Assembly (NCBI GenBank): GCA_016763135.1
Contig: JAESUI010000333.1
Location: 1-14,778, forward strand
From: Flavobacteriales bacterium
Lineage (GTDB): Bacteria; Bacteroidota; Bacteroidia; Flavobacteriales_E; Vicingaceae
DNA: 14,778 bases
Reading direction: 5' to 3'
Shown here: positions 8,113-14,770 of the stretch, one piece after another
How the letters are laid out: the number at the start of each line of letters is the position of its first letter
How positions within the stretch are numbered: position 1 is the first letter of the stretch
Program-made: the position numbers and the translations under genes
Notes under the pieces: generated by a model
What the model was told of the DNA's origin: nothing
The model's database searches: none
What the model saw: the letters and a program-made list of their open reading frames with translations, nothing else

Positions 8113-8610
8113 TTGAAAAACCATAGGATAGATAAACACATAGCAACTACACCAGAAGATTATAAACCAACGCACGACAGAAGCTTTAAAGCAATGCTAG
8201 TTTCTATTCTTGGTTTTTTTATTGGGTTTGTTTTATGCGTTGGTTATTACTCTTACACTTTAATCGACATTCTTGATCTTTCAAAATTTATAGCAGCATT
8301 TGCCGTAATCGGTTTTTTAATTCCACTTAGGCTTTACAGTAAATGGTTTCATTTTGTGAAATATGAAATGATAATATTTAATGTTTTAGGGGCTGCTCCA
8401 TTTTTAACAGGTTTATTCTTATTCCTCAATTTCACCTTTGTTTCTAACTCATACACACACCAGTACAAAATTGAAAAAATATATTTTGAAGGAGAAGAAA
8501 ACTACAAATCTATTGGGGTTGTTTTAGAGAACAACTTCTTTTCTAAAGAACGAAAAATAGTAGAATTAACAGACATTCCTCCAAATGAAATATCGATAAA
8601 CGATTTTTAA
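8113..8610 (+). CDS. Small three-helix membrane protein of unknown function, TTG start
   Basis: I do not recognise the family. The 165-residue protein begins with a soluble, charged stretch of about 27 residues (HRIDKHIATTPEDYKPTHDR), then three hydrophobic segments at about 28-50, 57-75 and 85-110, then a soluble C-terminus of about 55 residues rich in beta-prone sequence and ending in NEISINDF. The start is TTG at 8113, only 3 nt after the stop of the MBL hydrolase gene, so translation is probably coupled. The first in-frame ATG is at 8194 (residue 28), just where the first helix begins; a start there would drop the N-terminus but keep the membrane part. I prefer TTG because of the spacing and the coding-like N-terminus. 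Confidence 0.65.
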   Translation: MKNHRIDKHIATTPEDYKPTHDRSFKAMLVSILGFFIGFVLCVGYYSYTLIDILDLSKFIAAFAVIGFLIPLRLYSKWFHFVKYEMIIFNVLGAAPFLTGLFLFLNFTFVSNSYTHQYKIEKIYFEGEENYKSIGVVLENNFFSKERKIVELTDIPPNEISINDF

Positions 8611-8632
8611 AACTCACAATTTCTGAAGGTCT

Positions 8633-8661
8633 TTTTGGCTTTGATGTAATCAAAGAAAAAA
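8633..8661. terminator. Hairpin between convergent genes, possible bidirectional terminator
   Basis: CTTTGAT (8639-8645) and ATCAAAG (8649-8655) form a perfect 7-bp stem around the loop GTA, flanked by a T run on one side and an A run on the other. It lies in the 57-nt gap between the converging small membrane protein gene and recX, where a terminator is expected. The stem has only two G-C pairs and there is no clean U tail in either direction, so the call is weak. Confidence 0.3.
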
Positions 8662-8667
8662 TATTGA

Positions 8668-9144
8668 TTAAGTAACATTCAATTCTTTAACGATTAATTC
8701 AGACTCATACCCTTTCCCTAACATATAGCGATACAATTTATCACGTCTTTTCAATTCATCATCTTCATTGATCAATAGTGTTTTCTTTCCAATTAAATCT
8801 TTAATGGTTTTTAGGTAGTCTTCCTCCTCTATTTCAGCTTCAAAAACAGTATCAAATAATTTTTCATCATAAGTACGTTTAGTCATTAATCCCATTTTAA
8901 TTTTATTCTTCCCCCATTTTTTAATTCTAAATTTCCCTCTCACAAAAGCTACCACATAACGGTTTTCGTTTAAAAAACCTTCCTCAATCAAGTAATCAAG
9001 AATCTTATCCCAGTCCGAGTTTTTCACATTCCAAGCATAAAACCTTTTTTCTAGATCCAACACACACCTTTCTTGATAAGAACAATAACGCATTGCCTTT
9101 TCTCGTGCTCTATCATAAGACATATTTTTGAAATATTGTTTCAT
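8668..9144 (-). CDS. recX: RecX family regulator of RecA
   Basis: RecX binds the RecA filament on DNA and limits its recombinase activity. The 158-residue protein shows the family layout of three-helix repeats. The first is at about 10-40 (YDRAREKAMRYCSYQERCVLDLEKR). The second is at about 45-90, with the signature DYLIEEGFLNENRYVVAFVRGKF and then GKNKIKMGLMTK. A divergent third is at about 95-150 (ELKRRDKLYRYMLGKGY). The normal order of Arg, Ser/Tyr and Leu positions is kept and length is typical. I choose ATG at 9144; a TTG two codons upstream at 9150 would add only two residues. It converges on the small membrane protein gene and diverges from the MFS gene; recA is not in the window. Confidence 0.85.
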   Translation of the reverse strand: MKQYFKNMSYDRAREKAMRYCSYQERCVLDLEKRFYAWNVKNSDWDKILDYLIEEGFLNENRYVVAFVRGKFRIKKWGKNKIKMGLMTKRTYDEKLFDTVFEAEIEEEDYLKTIKDLIGKKTLLINEDDELKRRDKLYRYMLGKGYESELIVKELNVT

Positions 9145-9162
9145 TTTCAACCTTTACATCTA

Positions 9163-9187
9163 CCCTTCGACTCGGCTCAGGATGACA
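9163..9187. repeat. GC-rich dispersed intergenic repeat of a type common in Bacteroidota
   Basis: A 25-nt stretch beginning CCCTTCGACTCGG and ending CAGGATGACA stands out by its much higher G+C content in an AT-rich intergenic gap. I recall near-identical motifs scattered between genes in many Bacteroidota genomes; that is memory, not a search. It lies between the divergent recX and MFS genes and may be part of a hairpin-forming repeat with only one arm present here. Confidence 0.55.
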
Positions 9188-9222
9188 ATGATTTTATTAC
9201 TTTTACGCCTCAAAAATAATCA

Positions 9223-10497
9223 ATGCAAAACAAAAGTGCCTTATACTTACTAATTGCTGCTAATGCTGTTTCTGGCTTTGCACAAGGCATAAGTATGCTA
9301 GCAATTCCTTGGTATTTTTCAGATATTCTTGGCGCAAGTTCTACTTTTGGAGCAATCTATGGAACGGCAACCTTTTTAACCTTGTTCTGGGGGCTTTATG
9401 TAGGAACTTTAGTTGATCGTTATCCTCGAAAAAATATCTTCCTACTAATCTCATTATTTGGCGCTCTGATAATTGGTTCTGTTGCTGCTTCAGGTTTTTA
9501 TTTTGGAGAAATTCCAGTGGTTTTAGTTGGTGTAGTTTTTTGCACCACCATGTTTATTTATAACGTACACTATCCTACTCTATACGCTTTCGGACAAGAG
9601 ATAACCGAAAAGAAAAATTATGGGAAAATTAATTCCATAATAGAAGTTCAAGGTCAGGCAACAAGCGTTTTATCTGGAGCTTTTGCTGCTATTTTAATTA
9701 CTGGTGTTAACCAAGAGTTTTTAAGTAACATAGGCTTAGAAAACCTTAACATCAGCATTAAACCTTGGAGTTTACATAAAATATTTTTAATGGATGCTTG
9801 TACTTATTTCTTGGCTTTTTTGTTGATTTTAATGATTAAGTACACTTCTGTTAAAAAGAAGATTATTGATACTGGCTCTATATTCCAACGATTAAAACAA
9901 GGTGCAGCATTTTTAAAGAAAACACCGTTACTCTTTCATTTTGGAATTAGCTCTTACGCTATTTTTGCAATGCTTCTAATTCACATCCATCAACTAATGC
10001 CCATTTATGTAAACAACCATTTAGAAGGAAACTCCGCTATTTATGCAGGTGCAGAAATGCTTTACGCTATGGGAGCTTTACTTTCTGGGATAGGGATAAG
10101 ATGGGTTTTCAAAAAAACCAATACCATTAAAGCCATTATTATTATGATGGTTATTAGTCTCATCGTATTTGAGTTAACGGCTTTTACTCAAAGCTCAGCA
10201 ATGTTAATTTTTGTTTGCTTTGTTTTAGGTTTAACCAATGCTGGAACACGTATTTTAAGAATCACTTACTTGTTCAATCATATTCCAAATCACATCATTG
10301 GCAGGGCAGGAAGTGTTTTCCAGACAACAAACATAATGATACGATTTGCCTTTATCACACTATTTTCTCTTACTTTTTTTGCGAAAGGCAGCAATATAAC
10401 ATGGGCATACGTTATTAGTGGTATATTTATTTTTATCTCTATCTTTCCATTATTGATTTATTATAAAAAATTAATCAACCTAAAATCTGATGAGTAA
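9223..10497 (+). CDS. MFS transporter
   Basis: An inner-membrane secondary transporter of 424 residues with about twelve hydrophobic helices. The loop between helices 2 and 3 carries the MFS signature A motif as GTLVDRYPRK (residues 61-70), with Gly61, Asp65, Arg66 and Arg69 in place. The middle cytoplasmic loop is short and basic (VKKKIIDTGSIFQRLKQG, about 215-232), and a second half of six helices follows. Its length and look fit the drug/siderophore-exporter-like MFS group, but the substrate is not predictable. The ATG at 9223 follows a near -7 box, TACTTTTA, at 9198-9205. Its last eight bases overlap the start of the SLC13 carrier gene (sequence ATGAGTAA), so the two are almost surely co-transcribed and translationally coupled. 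Confidence 0.9.
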   Translation: MQNKSALYLLIAANAVSGFAQGISMLAIPWYFSDILGASSTFGAIYGTATFLTLFWGLYVGTLVDRYPRKNIFLLISLFGALIIGSVAASGFYFGEIPVVLVGVVFCTTMFIYNVHYPTLYAFGQEITEKKNYGKINSIIEVQGQATSVLSGAFAAILITGVNQEFLSNIGLENLNISIKPWSLHKIFLMDACTYFLAFLLILMIKYTSVKKKIIDTGSIFQRLKQGAAFLKKTPLLFHFGISSYAIFAMLLIHIHQLMPIYVNNHLEGNSAIYAGAEMLYAMGALLSGIGIRWVFKKTNTIKAIIIMMVISLIVFELTAFTQSSAMLIFVCFVLGLTNAGTRILRITYLFNHIPNHIIGRAGSVFQTTNIMIRFAFITLFSLTFFAKGSNITWAYVISGIFIFISIFPLLIYYKKLINLKSDE

Positions 10498-11986
10498 ATA
10501 CAGGCTATTCAAAAACAAATGGTTCTTTGGTATGCTAGGGATAGCACTAGCTTTTGCTTGTTATTTTTTTGTTCCATCAGCAGAATACCCACAAGCTCCA
10601 ATAATGGCTGCCATTGTAATTGTAATGGCTGTATTTTGGATTTTTGAAGTTGTCCCAATTGCCATAACTTCTTTATTTCCTATATTTCTATTTCCGCTTT
10701 TTGGAATACTTGACACCAAATCAACGGCTTTATTTTTTGGTAAAGAAATCATCTTCTTATTTTTAGGAGGGTTAATGCTTGCTCAAGGAATTCAGAACTC
10801 TAACCTCCATAAACGAATAGCTCTACACATTGTAAATCTTATAGGAAGTAAACCTGCAAACTTAGTACTTGGTTTTATGGTAGCTACCGCAGGGTTAAGC
10901 ATGTGGATTTCTAATACAGCATCTGTTATGGTAATGATGCCAATCGGATTATCCATTATAGAAGAAATAAAAGAAGTTAAAAATTCTAAAAACTTCTTAT
11001 CAAAATTTGCTGTAGCACTAATGTTAGGAATAGCTTATGCTGCTGACATTGGAGGTATGGCAACATTAATTGGAACTCCTCCTAACCTTGTCTTTATGGA
11101 AATGTACCACGAGCTATTTCCTGAATTACCAGCAATTGGTTTTACTCAATGGATGATGATGGGCTTACCTATTTCTATTACTTTCTTATTTACGGGATGG
11201 TTGCTAATGACCAAAGTGATTTTTAGAATGCCTAAAATTCAAGTATTTAAAAACAAAGACATTATTAAAGATTTGTTAAAGGATTTAGGTAAACTGAGAC
11301 GAGATGAATTAGCATCAGGCTTAATATTCTTAACTGCTGCAATTTTATGGGTAACTGGCTCTGATATTACATTAAGCGAATCATTTACCATACATGGATG
11401 GAGAAGTGCGTTAGGATTAGAAATGGTGAGTGATGCTTCAATTGCTGTTGCCACTTCTCTCCTACTGTTTATGATTCCGTCTAAAGACAAACCGAAAGAA
11501 ATGTTGTTGACTTGGAGTAAAGTAAGAGAATTACCTTGGGGAATTTTATTATTATTTGGTGGTGGATTTGCCATTGCAGGTGGTTTTAACAGCAGTGGTT
11601 TATCTACTATTATTGGAAATGTAATAGCCAATATTGGAATTGATTCACCAATCTTAATTATCATTATTGTTTGTACGGTATTAACCTTTTTAACCGAAAT
11701 AACTTCTAACACAGCTACAACAAACCTAATACTACCAATATTAGCTAAGGCAAGTGCTGTTTTAGGATTAGATCCAAGAATTTTAATGATACCAGCAACA
11801 CTTTCTGCCAGTTGTGCTCTTATGATGCCAATAGCATCGCCCACACAAGCCATTGTTTTTGGCTCTGGTCATGTTAAAATAAAACAAATGATAAGGGCTG
11901 GAATTCTCTTTAACCTCTTAGGAATTGTTATTGTTACCGGAGTGTTTTATTTATTGGCAAAATTTGTTTTTGGAATAGTTATTTAA
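10490..11986 (+). CDS. DASS/SLC13 family sodium-coupled anion (dicarboxylate/sulfate) symporter
   Basis: An inner-membrane carrier of 498 residues related to VcINDY. It carries both paired re-entrant hairpin signatures: SNTASVMVMMP with Ser-Asn-Thr at residues 141-143, and SNTATTNLILP with Ser-Asn-Thr at 406-408. It also has the loops that complete the Na+ and substrate sites, GTPPNLVFM at 195-203 and SPTQAIVFGSG at 450-460. About eleven to twelve helices are visible, in inverted-repeat order, and length is normal. The SNT motifs are those that bind the carboxylates of succinate-like substrates in VcINDY, so dicarboxylate uptake is the likeliest role, though sulfate transport cannot be excluded. 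It overlaps the MFS gene by 8 nt at its start. Its stop at 11984-11986 overlaps the end of the restored DUF3667 frame. Confidence 0.92.
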   Translation: MSKYRLFKNKWFFGMLGIALAFACYFFVPSAEYPQAPIMAAIVIVMAVFWIFEVVPIAITSLFPIFLFPLFGILDTKSTALFFGKEIIFLFLGGLMLAQGIQNSNLHKRIALHIVNLIGSKPANLVLGFMVATAGLSMWISNTASVMVMMPIGLSIIEEIKEVKNSKNFLSKFAVALMLGIAYAADIGGMATLIGTPPNLVFMEMYHELFPELPAIGFTQWMMMGLPISITFLFTGWLLMTKVIFRMPKIQVFKNKDIIKDLLKDLGKLRRDELASGLIFLTAAILWVTGSDITLSESFTIHGWRSALGLEMVSDASIAVATSLLLFMIPSKDKPKEMLLTWSKVRELPWGILLLFGGGFAIAGGFNSSGLSTIIGNVIANIGIDSPILIIIIVCTVLTFLTEITSNTATTNLILPILAKASAVLGLDPRILMIPATLSASCALMMPIASPTQAIVFGSGHVKIKQMIRAGILFNLLGIVIVTGVFYLLAKFVFGIVI

Positions 11987-12938
11987 ACAGCTATTATAGA
12001 AGAGAAGAAAACAAAAACAATAAACACTAACGCCAGTACAGCATAGCCAAAAACTAAAAGAAAATACTTATAGAGTGCTATAAACCATTTGCGATTATAA
12101 AAACCATCACAGCTTTTATTATATAATATTGTCCGAACAAAAAGATCGTCAATGACCAAATAGTATCTAAAGTTTCATTACCCCTAAACAATAATGCGAC
12201 AAACATCTCTATCAACAATGAGAAAATAACAAAGGAATTTAAATGTAAGTTAAAAATTAAGTGACCAATAAAACCTTTTTTGCTTCCACTAAAAACAGTA
12301 GCATACAATAACGCAAAGAATGGTAAAAACAATAAGAGAAATAAAGAGAATTGGTCTCTTAAAATATCCATAAATCCTTTATCATCAACTTGTGCAATTG
12401 CTAACTTCTTAGAAACATACCCTGCAAAACCAGGCATATCAGCTGTTAAAGAATCTAATCCTTCTTCCAATCTACCTTCATAATACATTCTTTTTAATTC
12501 GGTTGCTGGCACAATAACATTCTCACCACCAATAAAAAATGTGGTACCAGTAACTGCTGAATCTTTTACCCCTACTGTATCTGAACTTTGTGCAATTTCA
12601 GCTGGATAATTAAAAGTAAAACTAGGTGTTTCATCCACTTTATCGCCTGAATCAAAAACAGAAATCAAAAAGAAGAAAATAACACTCAACACTATATACA
12701 ACCGTATTGGTGGAACATACTGAACTCTTTTACCCTCTATATATTCTTTGGTTAATAATCCTGGCTTAATTGTTAAAAACTTAAGTGTTTTAAATACTTT
12801 GGAATCTACATTAAAGATATCTTCTACAAACTGACTTAAAATGTATTTTAAAGTCAATTTATCAATATTCTTCTGCCCACAGTTGGCACAAAACTTCTCT
12901 TGTCCACTTAACTCTTCGTTGCAATTTTTACATTTCAT
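11983..12938 (-). CDS. DUF3667 family zinc-ribbon membrane protein, frameshifted near its C-terminus
   Basis: A protein of unknown function in a family frequent in Bacteroidota. It opens with a four-Cys zinc ribbon (CKNCNEEL and FCANCGQ; Cys3, Cys6, Cys17, Cys20), then the family block TIKPGLLTKEYIEGKRVQYVPP at about 56-77, which leads into the first membrane helix (78-95). A long outer loop and a bundle of hydrophobic helices follow. The start is ATG at 12938; a TTG three codons upstream is less likely. The continuous frame stops early at TAG 12080-12078 after IIANGL. Adding one base to the A run at 12099-12103 restores FYNRKWFIALYKYFLLVFGYAVLALV and a final helix, ending at TAA 11985-11983, for a total of about 321 residues. 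The tail therefore fills the apparent 91-nt gap. Confidence 0.8.
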
Positions 12939-13013
12939 GTTATACAAGTATATAGAATTTTAAATTGTTAATAAAATATGAAATCTAAAATCGCATAACA
13001 AATCCCTTATAAT

Positions 13014-13021
13014 TAAATTTG
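13014..13021 (+). promoter_or_regulatory. Candidate -7 box (TAAATTTG) for the DUF3127 gene
   Basis: An exact match to TAnnTTTG, 23 nt before the ATG at 13045, giving a short AT-rich leader. No clear -33 TTTG lies at the right distance. Confidence 0.4.
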
Positions 13022-13044
13022 TTTTCCAATTAAAAAATAGAAAT

Positions 13045-13407
13045 ATGAGTTTAGCAGTAAAAGGAAGAATTACCAAAGTATTAGAAGTAGAAAGCGGTAC
13101 AAGTAAAGCCGGAAAAGAATGGAAAAAACAAGGTTTTGTTATTGACACAGGTGCTCAATACAATCCTGAAGTATGTTTCAGTCTTTTTGGTGATGATAAA
13201 ATTGTAATGTTAAGAGATTTTGGTGCTGGACAAGAAGTTGAAGTAGCTTTTAATATTTCTTCTCGTGAATTTAATGGTAAATACTACCACAACATTGACG
13301 CATGGAAAATTACTGCAGCTGGTGCAGCAGCTCCTGTTGCTGGTGGTGCAGCTCCTGCTCCTGCAATTGATGATGCTCCTGCAGAGGATGACGATTTGCC
13401 ATTCTAA
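13045..13407 (+). CDS. DUF3127 family small protein with OB-fold-like body and SSB-like acidic tail
   Basis: The 120-residue product matches the DUF3127 family, known mainly from Bacteroidota and without an assigned function. Residues 1-88 form a compact beta-rich body (LAVKGRITKVLEVE, WKKQGFVIDTG, EVCFSLFGDD, EVEVAFNISSREF, YYHNIDAWKI). This is consistent with an OB fold and resembles small single-strand-DNA-binding proteins. Residues 91-108 are an Ala/Pro/Gly linker, and the protein ends EDDDLPF, which closely copies the conserved C-terminal tip of SSB (DDDIPF) that recruits repair and replication partners. It is probably a cytosolic nucleic-acid-binding or SSB-like protein; that role is inference. 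It is transcribed alone, divergent from the DUF3667 gene, and followed by a hairpin. Confidence 0.9.
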   Translation: MSLAVKGRITKVLEVESGTSKAGKEWKKQGFVIDTGAQYNPEVCFSLFGDDKIVMLRDFGAGQEVEVAFNISSREFNGKYYHNIDAWKITAAGAAAPVAGGAAPAPAIDDAPAEDDDLPF

Positions 13408-13423
13408 AAACGTTTCGTTTTTA
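13405..13423 (+). terminator. Possible intrinsic terminator overlapping the DUF3127 stop codon
   Basis: TAAAAACG and CGTTTTTA form an 8-bp perfect inverted repeat with a TTT loop, its left arm beginning inside the TAA stop codon. The A-rich left and T-rich right arms suit a terminator, but there are only two G-C pairs. Confidence 0.35.
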
Positions 13424-13451
13424 TTGGCTTAATAATTGATTAAAAGGTTGC

Positions 13452-13522
13452 AATCCGTCATTGTGGGTAAAACCCGCAATCTACATAAAGAGAGATTGAT
13501 TCATTTCTTCGCAATGACGATT
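13452..13522. repeat. Nested palindromic intergenic repeat (REP-like)
   Basis: The outer arms are CGTCATTG (13456-13463) and CAATGACG (13512-13519), extended by AAT/ATT. Inside are a GGGT/ACCC hairpin with AAA loop (13465-13475) and CAATCT (13477-13482) facing AGATTG (13493-13498). The whole could fold into a branched hairpin. The GTCATTG...CAATGAC frame with CAATCT/AGATTG inside is a widespread bacterial dispersed repeat as I remember it; copies elsewhere in the genome are not visible here. It ends 11 nt before the next gene. Confidence 0.65.
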
Positions 13523-13532
13523 AAGAAAGAAT

Positions 13533-14039
13533 ATGAGGTACAATTTAGTAATATTCGTATTTGTAATGAGCTTTGCCACGCTTAGCTCAACAGCATCGAA
13601 TATTGTACTAGAAACTGATACCATTGTCCCTTCTAAAAACAAGTTTGTTAGTAGTGAAATCTACGTTCCTAAAACCTTAAATACCGTTATTCTAATAACC
13701 AAATTTATGGATTATCTAAAAGCAGGTAAACGTACTATGGGTTTCTTGCATCCTGATGAAGTTGCTATGATAGACGAGAAAAAACTCGTTGAAAAACGCT
13801 TGTTTTTCGATTCTTATAAAGTTGTTTCTGTTGGTAAGCGTATGGCTATTATTAAAGTATACACTGTTAGGGGCGCCTCCATAACCTGCAAAAAATTAAT
13901 GTTGCGCTACTACCCCAATATGTACGGAAACTATTTATTAGTTCCCGGAAAAGTGCAAACCTTTGAAAAAAAGATGGGTGACATTACCCTGAAAACCGTT
14001 TACCTCAACACTTGGAGTTCTGAAAGTAGGTGTCAATAA
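13533..14039 (+). CDS. Secreted protein of unknown function
   Basis: I do not recognise the family. The 168-residue protein has an N-terminal signal peptide (MRYNLVIFVFVMSFATLSS, cleavage about residue 21), so it is likely periplasmic or outer-membrane associated. After a short linker there is a mixed alpha/beta body: a helix at about 48-65 (LNTVILITKFMDYLKAG), then repeated strands including FFDSYKVVSVGKRMAIIKVYTV (about 92-113), MLRYYPNMYGNYLLVPG and ITLKTVYLN. Two Cys are present (about 118 and 167). The palindromic repeat lies just upstream, leaving no obvious -7 box, so its promoter may be inside or before the repeat. It looks real because of its clean signal peptide and full-length frame. 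Confidence 0.65.
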   Translation: MRYNLVIFVFVMSFATLSSTASNIVLETDTIVPSKNKFVSSEIYVPKTLNTVILITKFMDYLKAGKRTMGFLHPDEVAMIDEKKLVEKRLFFDSYKVVSVGKRMAIIKVYTVRGASITCKKLMLRYYPNMYGNYLLVPGKVQTFEKKMGDITLKTVYLNTWSSESRCQ

Positions 14040-14075
14040 ATATTGACTAAATTTGAAGTGAACATATAATCTGTG

Positions 14076-14098
14076 TATGTTGTCACTAGTGACACATA
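14076..14098. repeat. Near-perfect palindrome upstream of the lipoprotein gene
   Basis: TGTCACTAGTGACA (14081-14094) is a perfect 14-nt palindrome. TATG (14076-14079) and CATA (14095-14098) extend the arms across one bulged T. It can form a tight hairpin or serve as a site for a dimeric protein. It sits 8 nt before the inverted-repeat motif at 14105, near a possible junction between the preceding gene and an inserted cassette. Confidence 0.6.
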
Positions 14099-14104
14099 TC
14101 CAGT

Positions 14105-14115
14105 TGTTAGCAAAC
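14105..14115 (+). repeat. Left copy of the inverted repeat flanking the lipoprotein gene
   Basis: TGTTAGCAAAC here is the exact reverse complement of 14760-14770. It lies 10 nt before the start codon of the lipoprotein gene. Confidence 0.6.
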
Positions 14116-14125
14116 AATCAATATA

Positions 14126-14731
14126 ATGAAAAAAACAAACTATTATTTAATCCTTATTATCCTCACTACAATAAGTCTTTCCTGTGGGAACAATTCAAAA
14201 AATAAAAATTCAGACAATAAGAATAATATAGTAATTGAAACGGACCTCTCCGGAAAAAATAATCAAAATAAAAAAGAGTATATACCCAATTCAGATTGCA
14301 AAGCACTTTTTGAATCAATAGATTTTTCATCCTTTTGCTTTTCTGAAGACAAAACCCCAAAGTTTGAAGTCAGTAATAATTATGGGGTTTCTTCTCGATG
14401 TCAATATAAGGTGTATTCAGACAAGGATAACTTTGATTTTCAAATATTAATCAGCACATCTGCAGACAAATTCAAAGAAATTATAACTAAAATTGAACTT
14501 AATAAAAAAGTTCTAAAATCAATTGGATTCAATAAAATAACCAATTTAAAGAATTTAGGCGATAATGCTTATATAGCATATAATGAAGATAGTCAAATTA
14601 AGAAAATACACATAACAAGTAATAATATGACAATCAAAATAGAGCTCTCAGATATTGACAAACACAAATCTTGTCTTTTTAAAGATAAAGAATTAGAAAG
14701 ACTGGTAAAGGTGATTCTTGAATCTTTGTGA
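14126..14731 (+). CDS. Small lipoprotein of unknown function in a cassette-like setting
   Basis: The 201-residue product has a lipoprotein signal peptide (MKKTNYYLILIILTTISLSC, lipidated Cys20, followed by Gly-Asn-Asn), so it is anchored in the envelope after cleavage. A low-complexity Asn/Lys linker of about 30 residues follows. The globular part (about 55-201) has four Cys (58, 71, 92, 183) that could make two disulfides, and alternating strands and helices. I know no homologous family. Its base use is very AT- and Asn/Lys-rich even for this window, it has no partner gene within 80 nt, and it is flanked by inverted TGTTAGCAAAC motifs. These features suggest a mobile single-gene cassette; its function is not visible. 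Confidence 0.7.
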   Translation: MKKTNYYLILIILTTISLSCGNNSKNKNSDNKNNIVIETDLSGKNNQNKKEYIPNSDCKALFESIDFSSFCFSEDKTPKFEVSNNYGVSSRCQYKVYSDKDNFDFQILISTSADKFKEIITKIELNKKVLKSIGFNKITNLKNLGDNAYIAYNEDSQIKKIHITSNNMTIKIELSDIDKHKSCLFKDKELERLVKVILESL

Positions 14732-14759
14732 AAAATGAATGAAAGTTGGGAAATACTAC

Positions 14760-14770
14760 GTTTGCTAACA
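14760..14770 (-). repeat. Right copy of the inverted repeat flanking the lipoprotein gene
   Basis: GTTTGCTAACA is the exact reverse complement of 14105-14115 and begins 29 nt after the lipoprotein stop. It continues into CCGTATAA at the right edge of the window, so the rest of this element is not seen. Confidence 0.6.

Noticed and set aside
8633..8661. The 8639-8655 hairpin as a strong intrinsic terminator
   Set aside because: The stem is AT-rich and lacks a U tail on either strand; listed only as a weak call.
11239..11853. Long minus-strand frame of 204 codons opposite the SLC13 gene
   Set aside because: It lies wholly inside the strongly supported SLC13 gene, has low-complexity Ile/Asn-rich content and matches no family; it mirrors codon bias on the other strand.
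12960..13148. Minus-strand frame of 62 codons across the DUF3127 promoter and start
   Set aside because: It overlaps the start of a conserved gene and shows no domain or signal.
14166..14360. Minus-strand frame of 64 codons inside the lipoprotein gene
   Set aside because: The opposite frame has a lipoprotein signal peptide and is longer; this one has no support.
14105..14770. Calling the repeat-flanked unit a true integron attC cassette
   Set aside because: The core bases do not match GTTRRRY/RYYYAAC, no integrase is present and only part of one site is visible, so I kept it as a cassette-like hypothesis.
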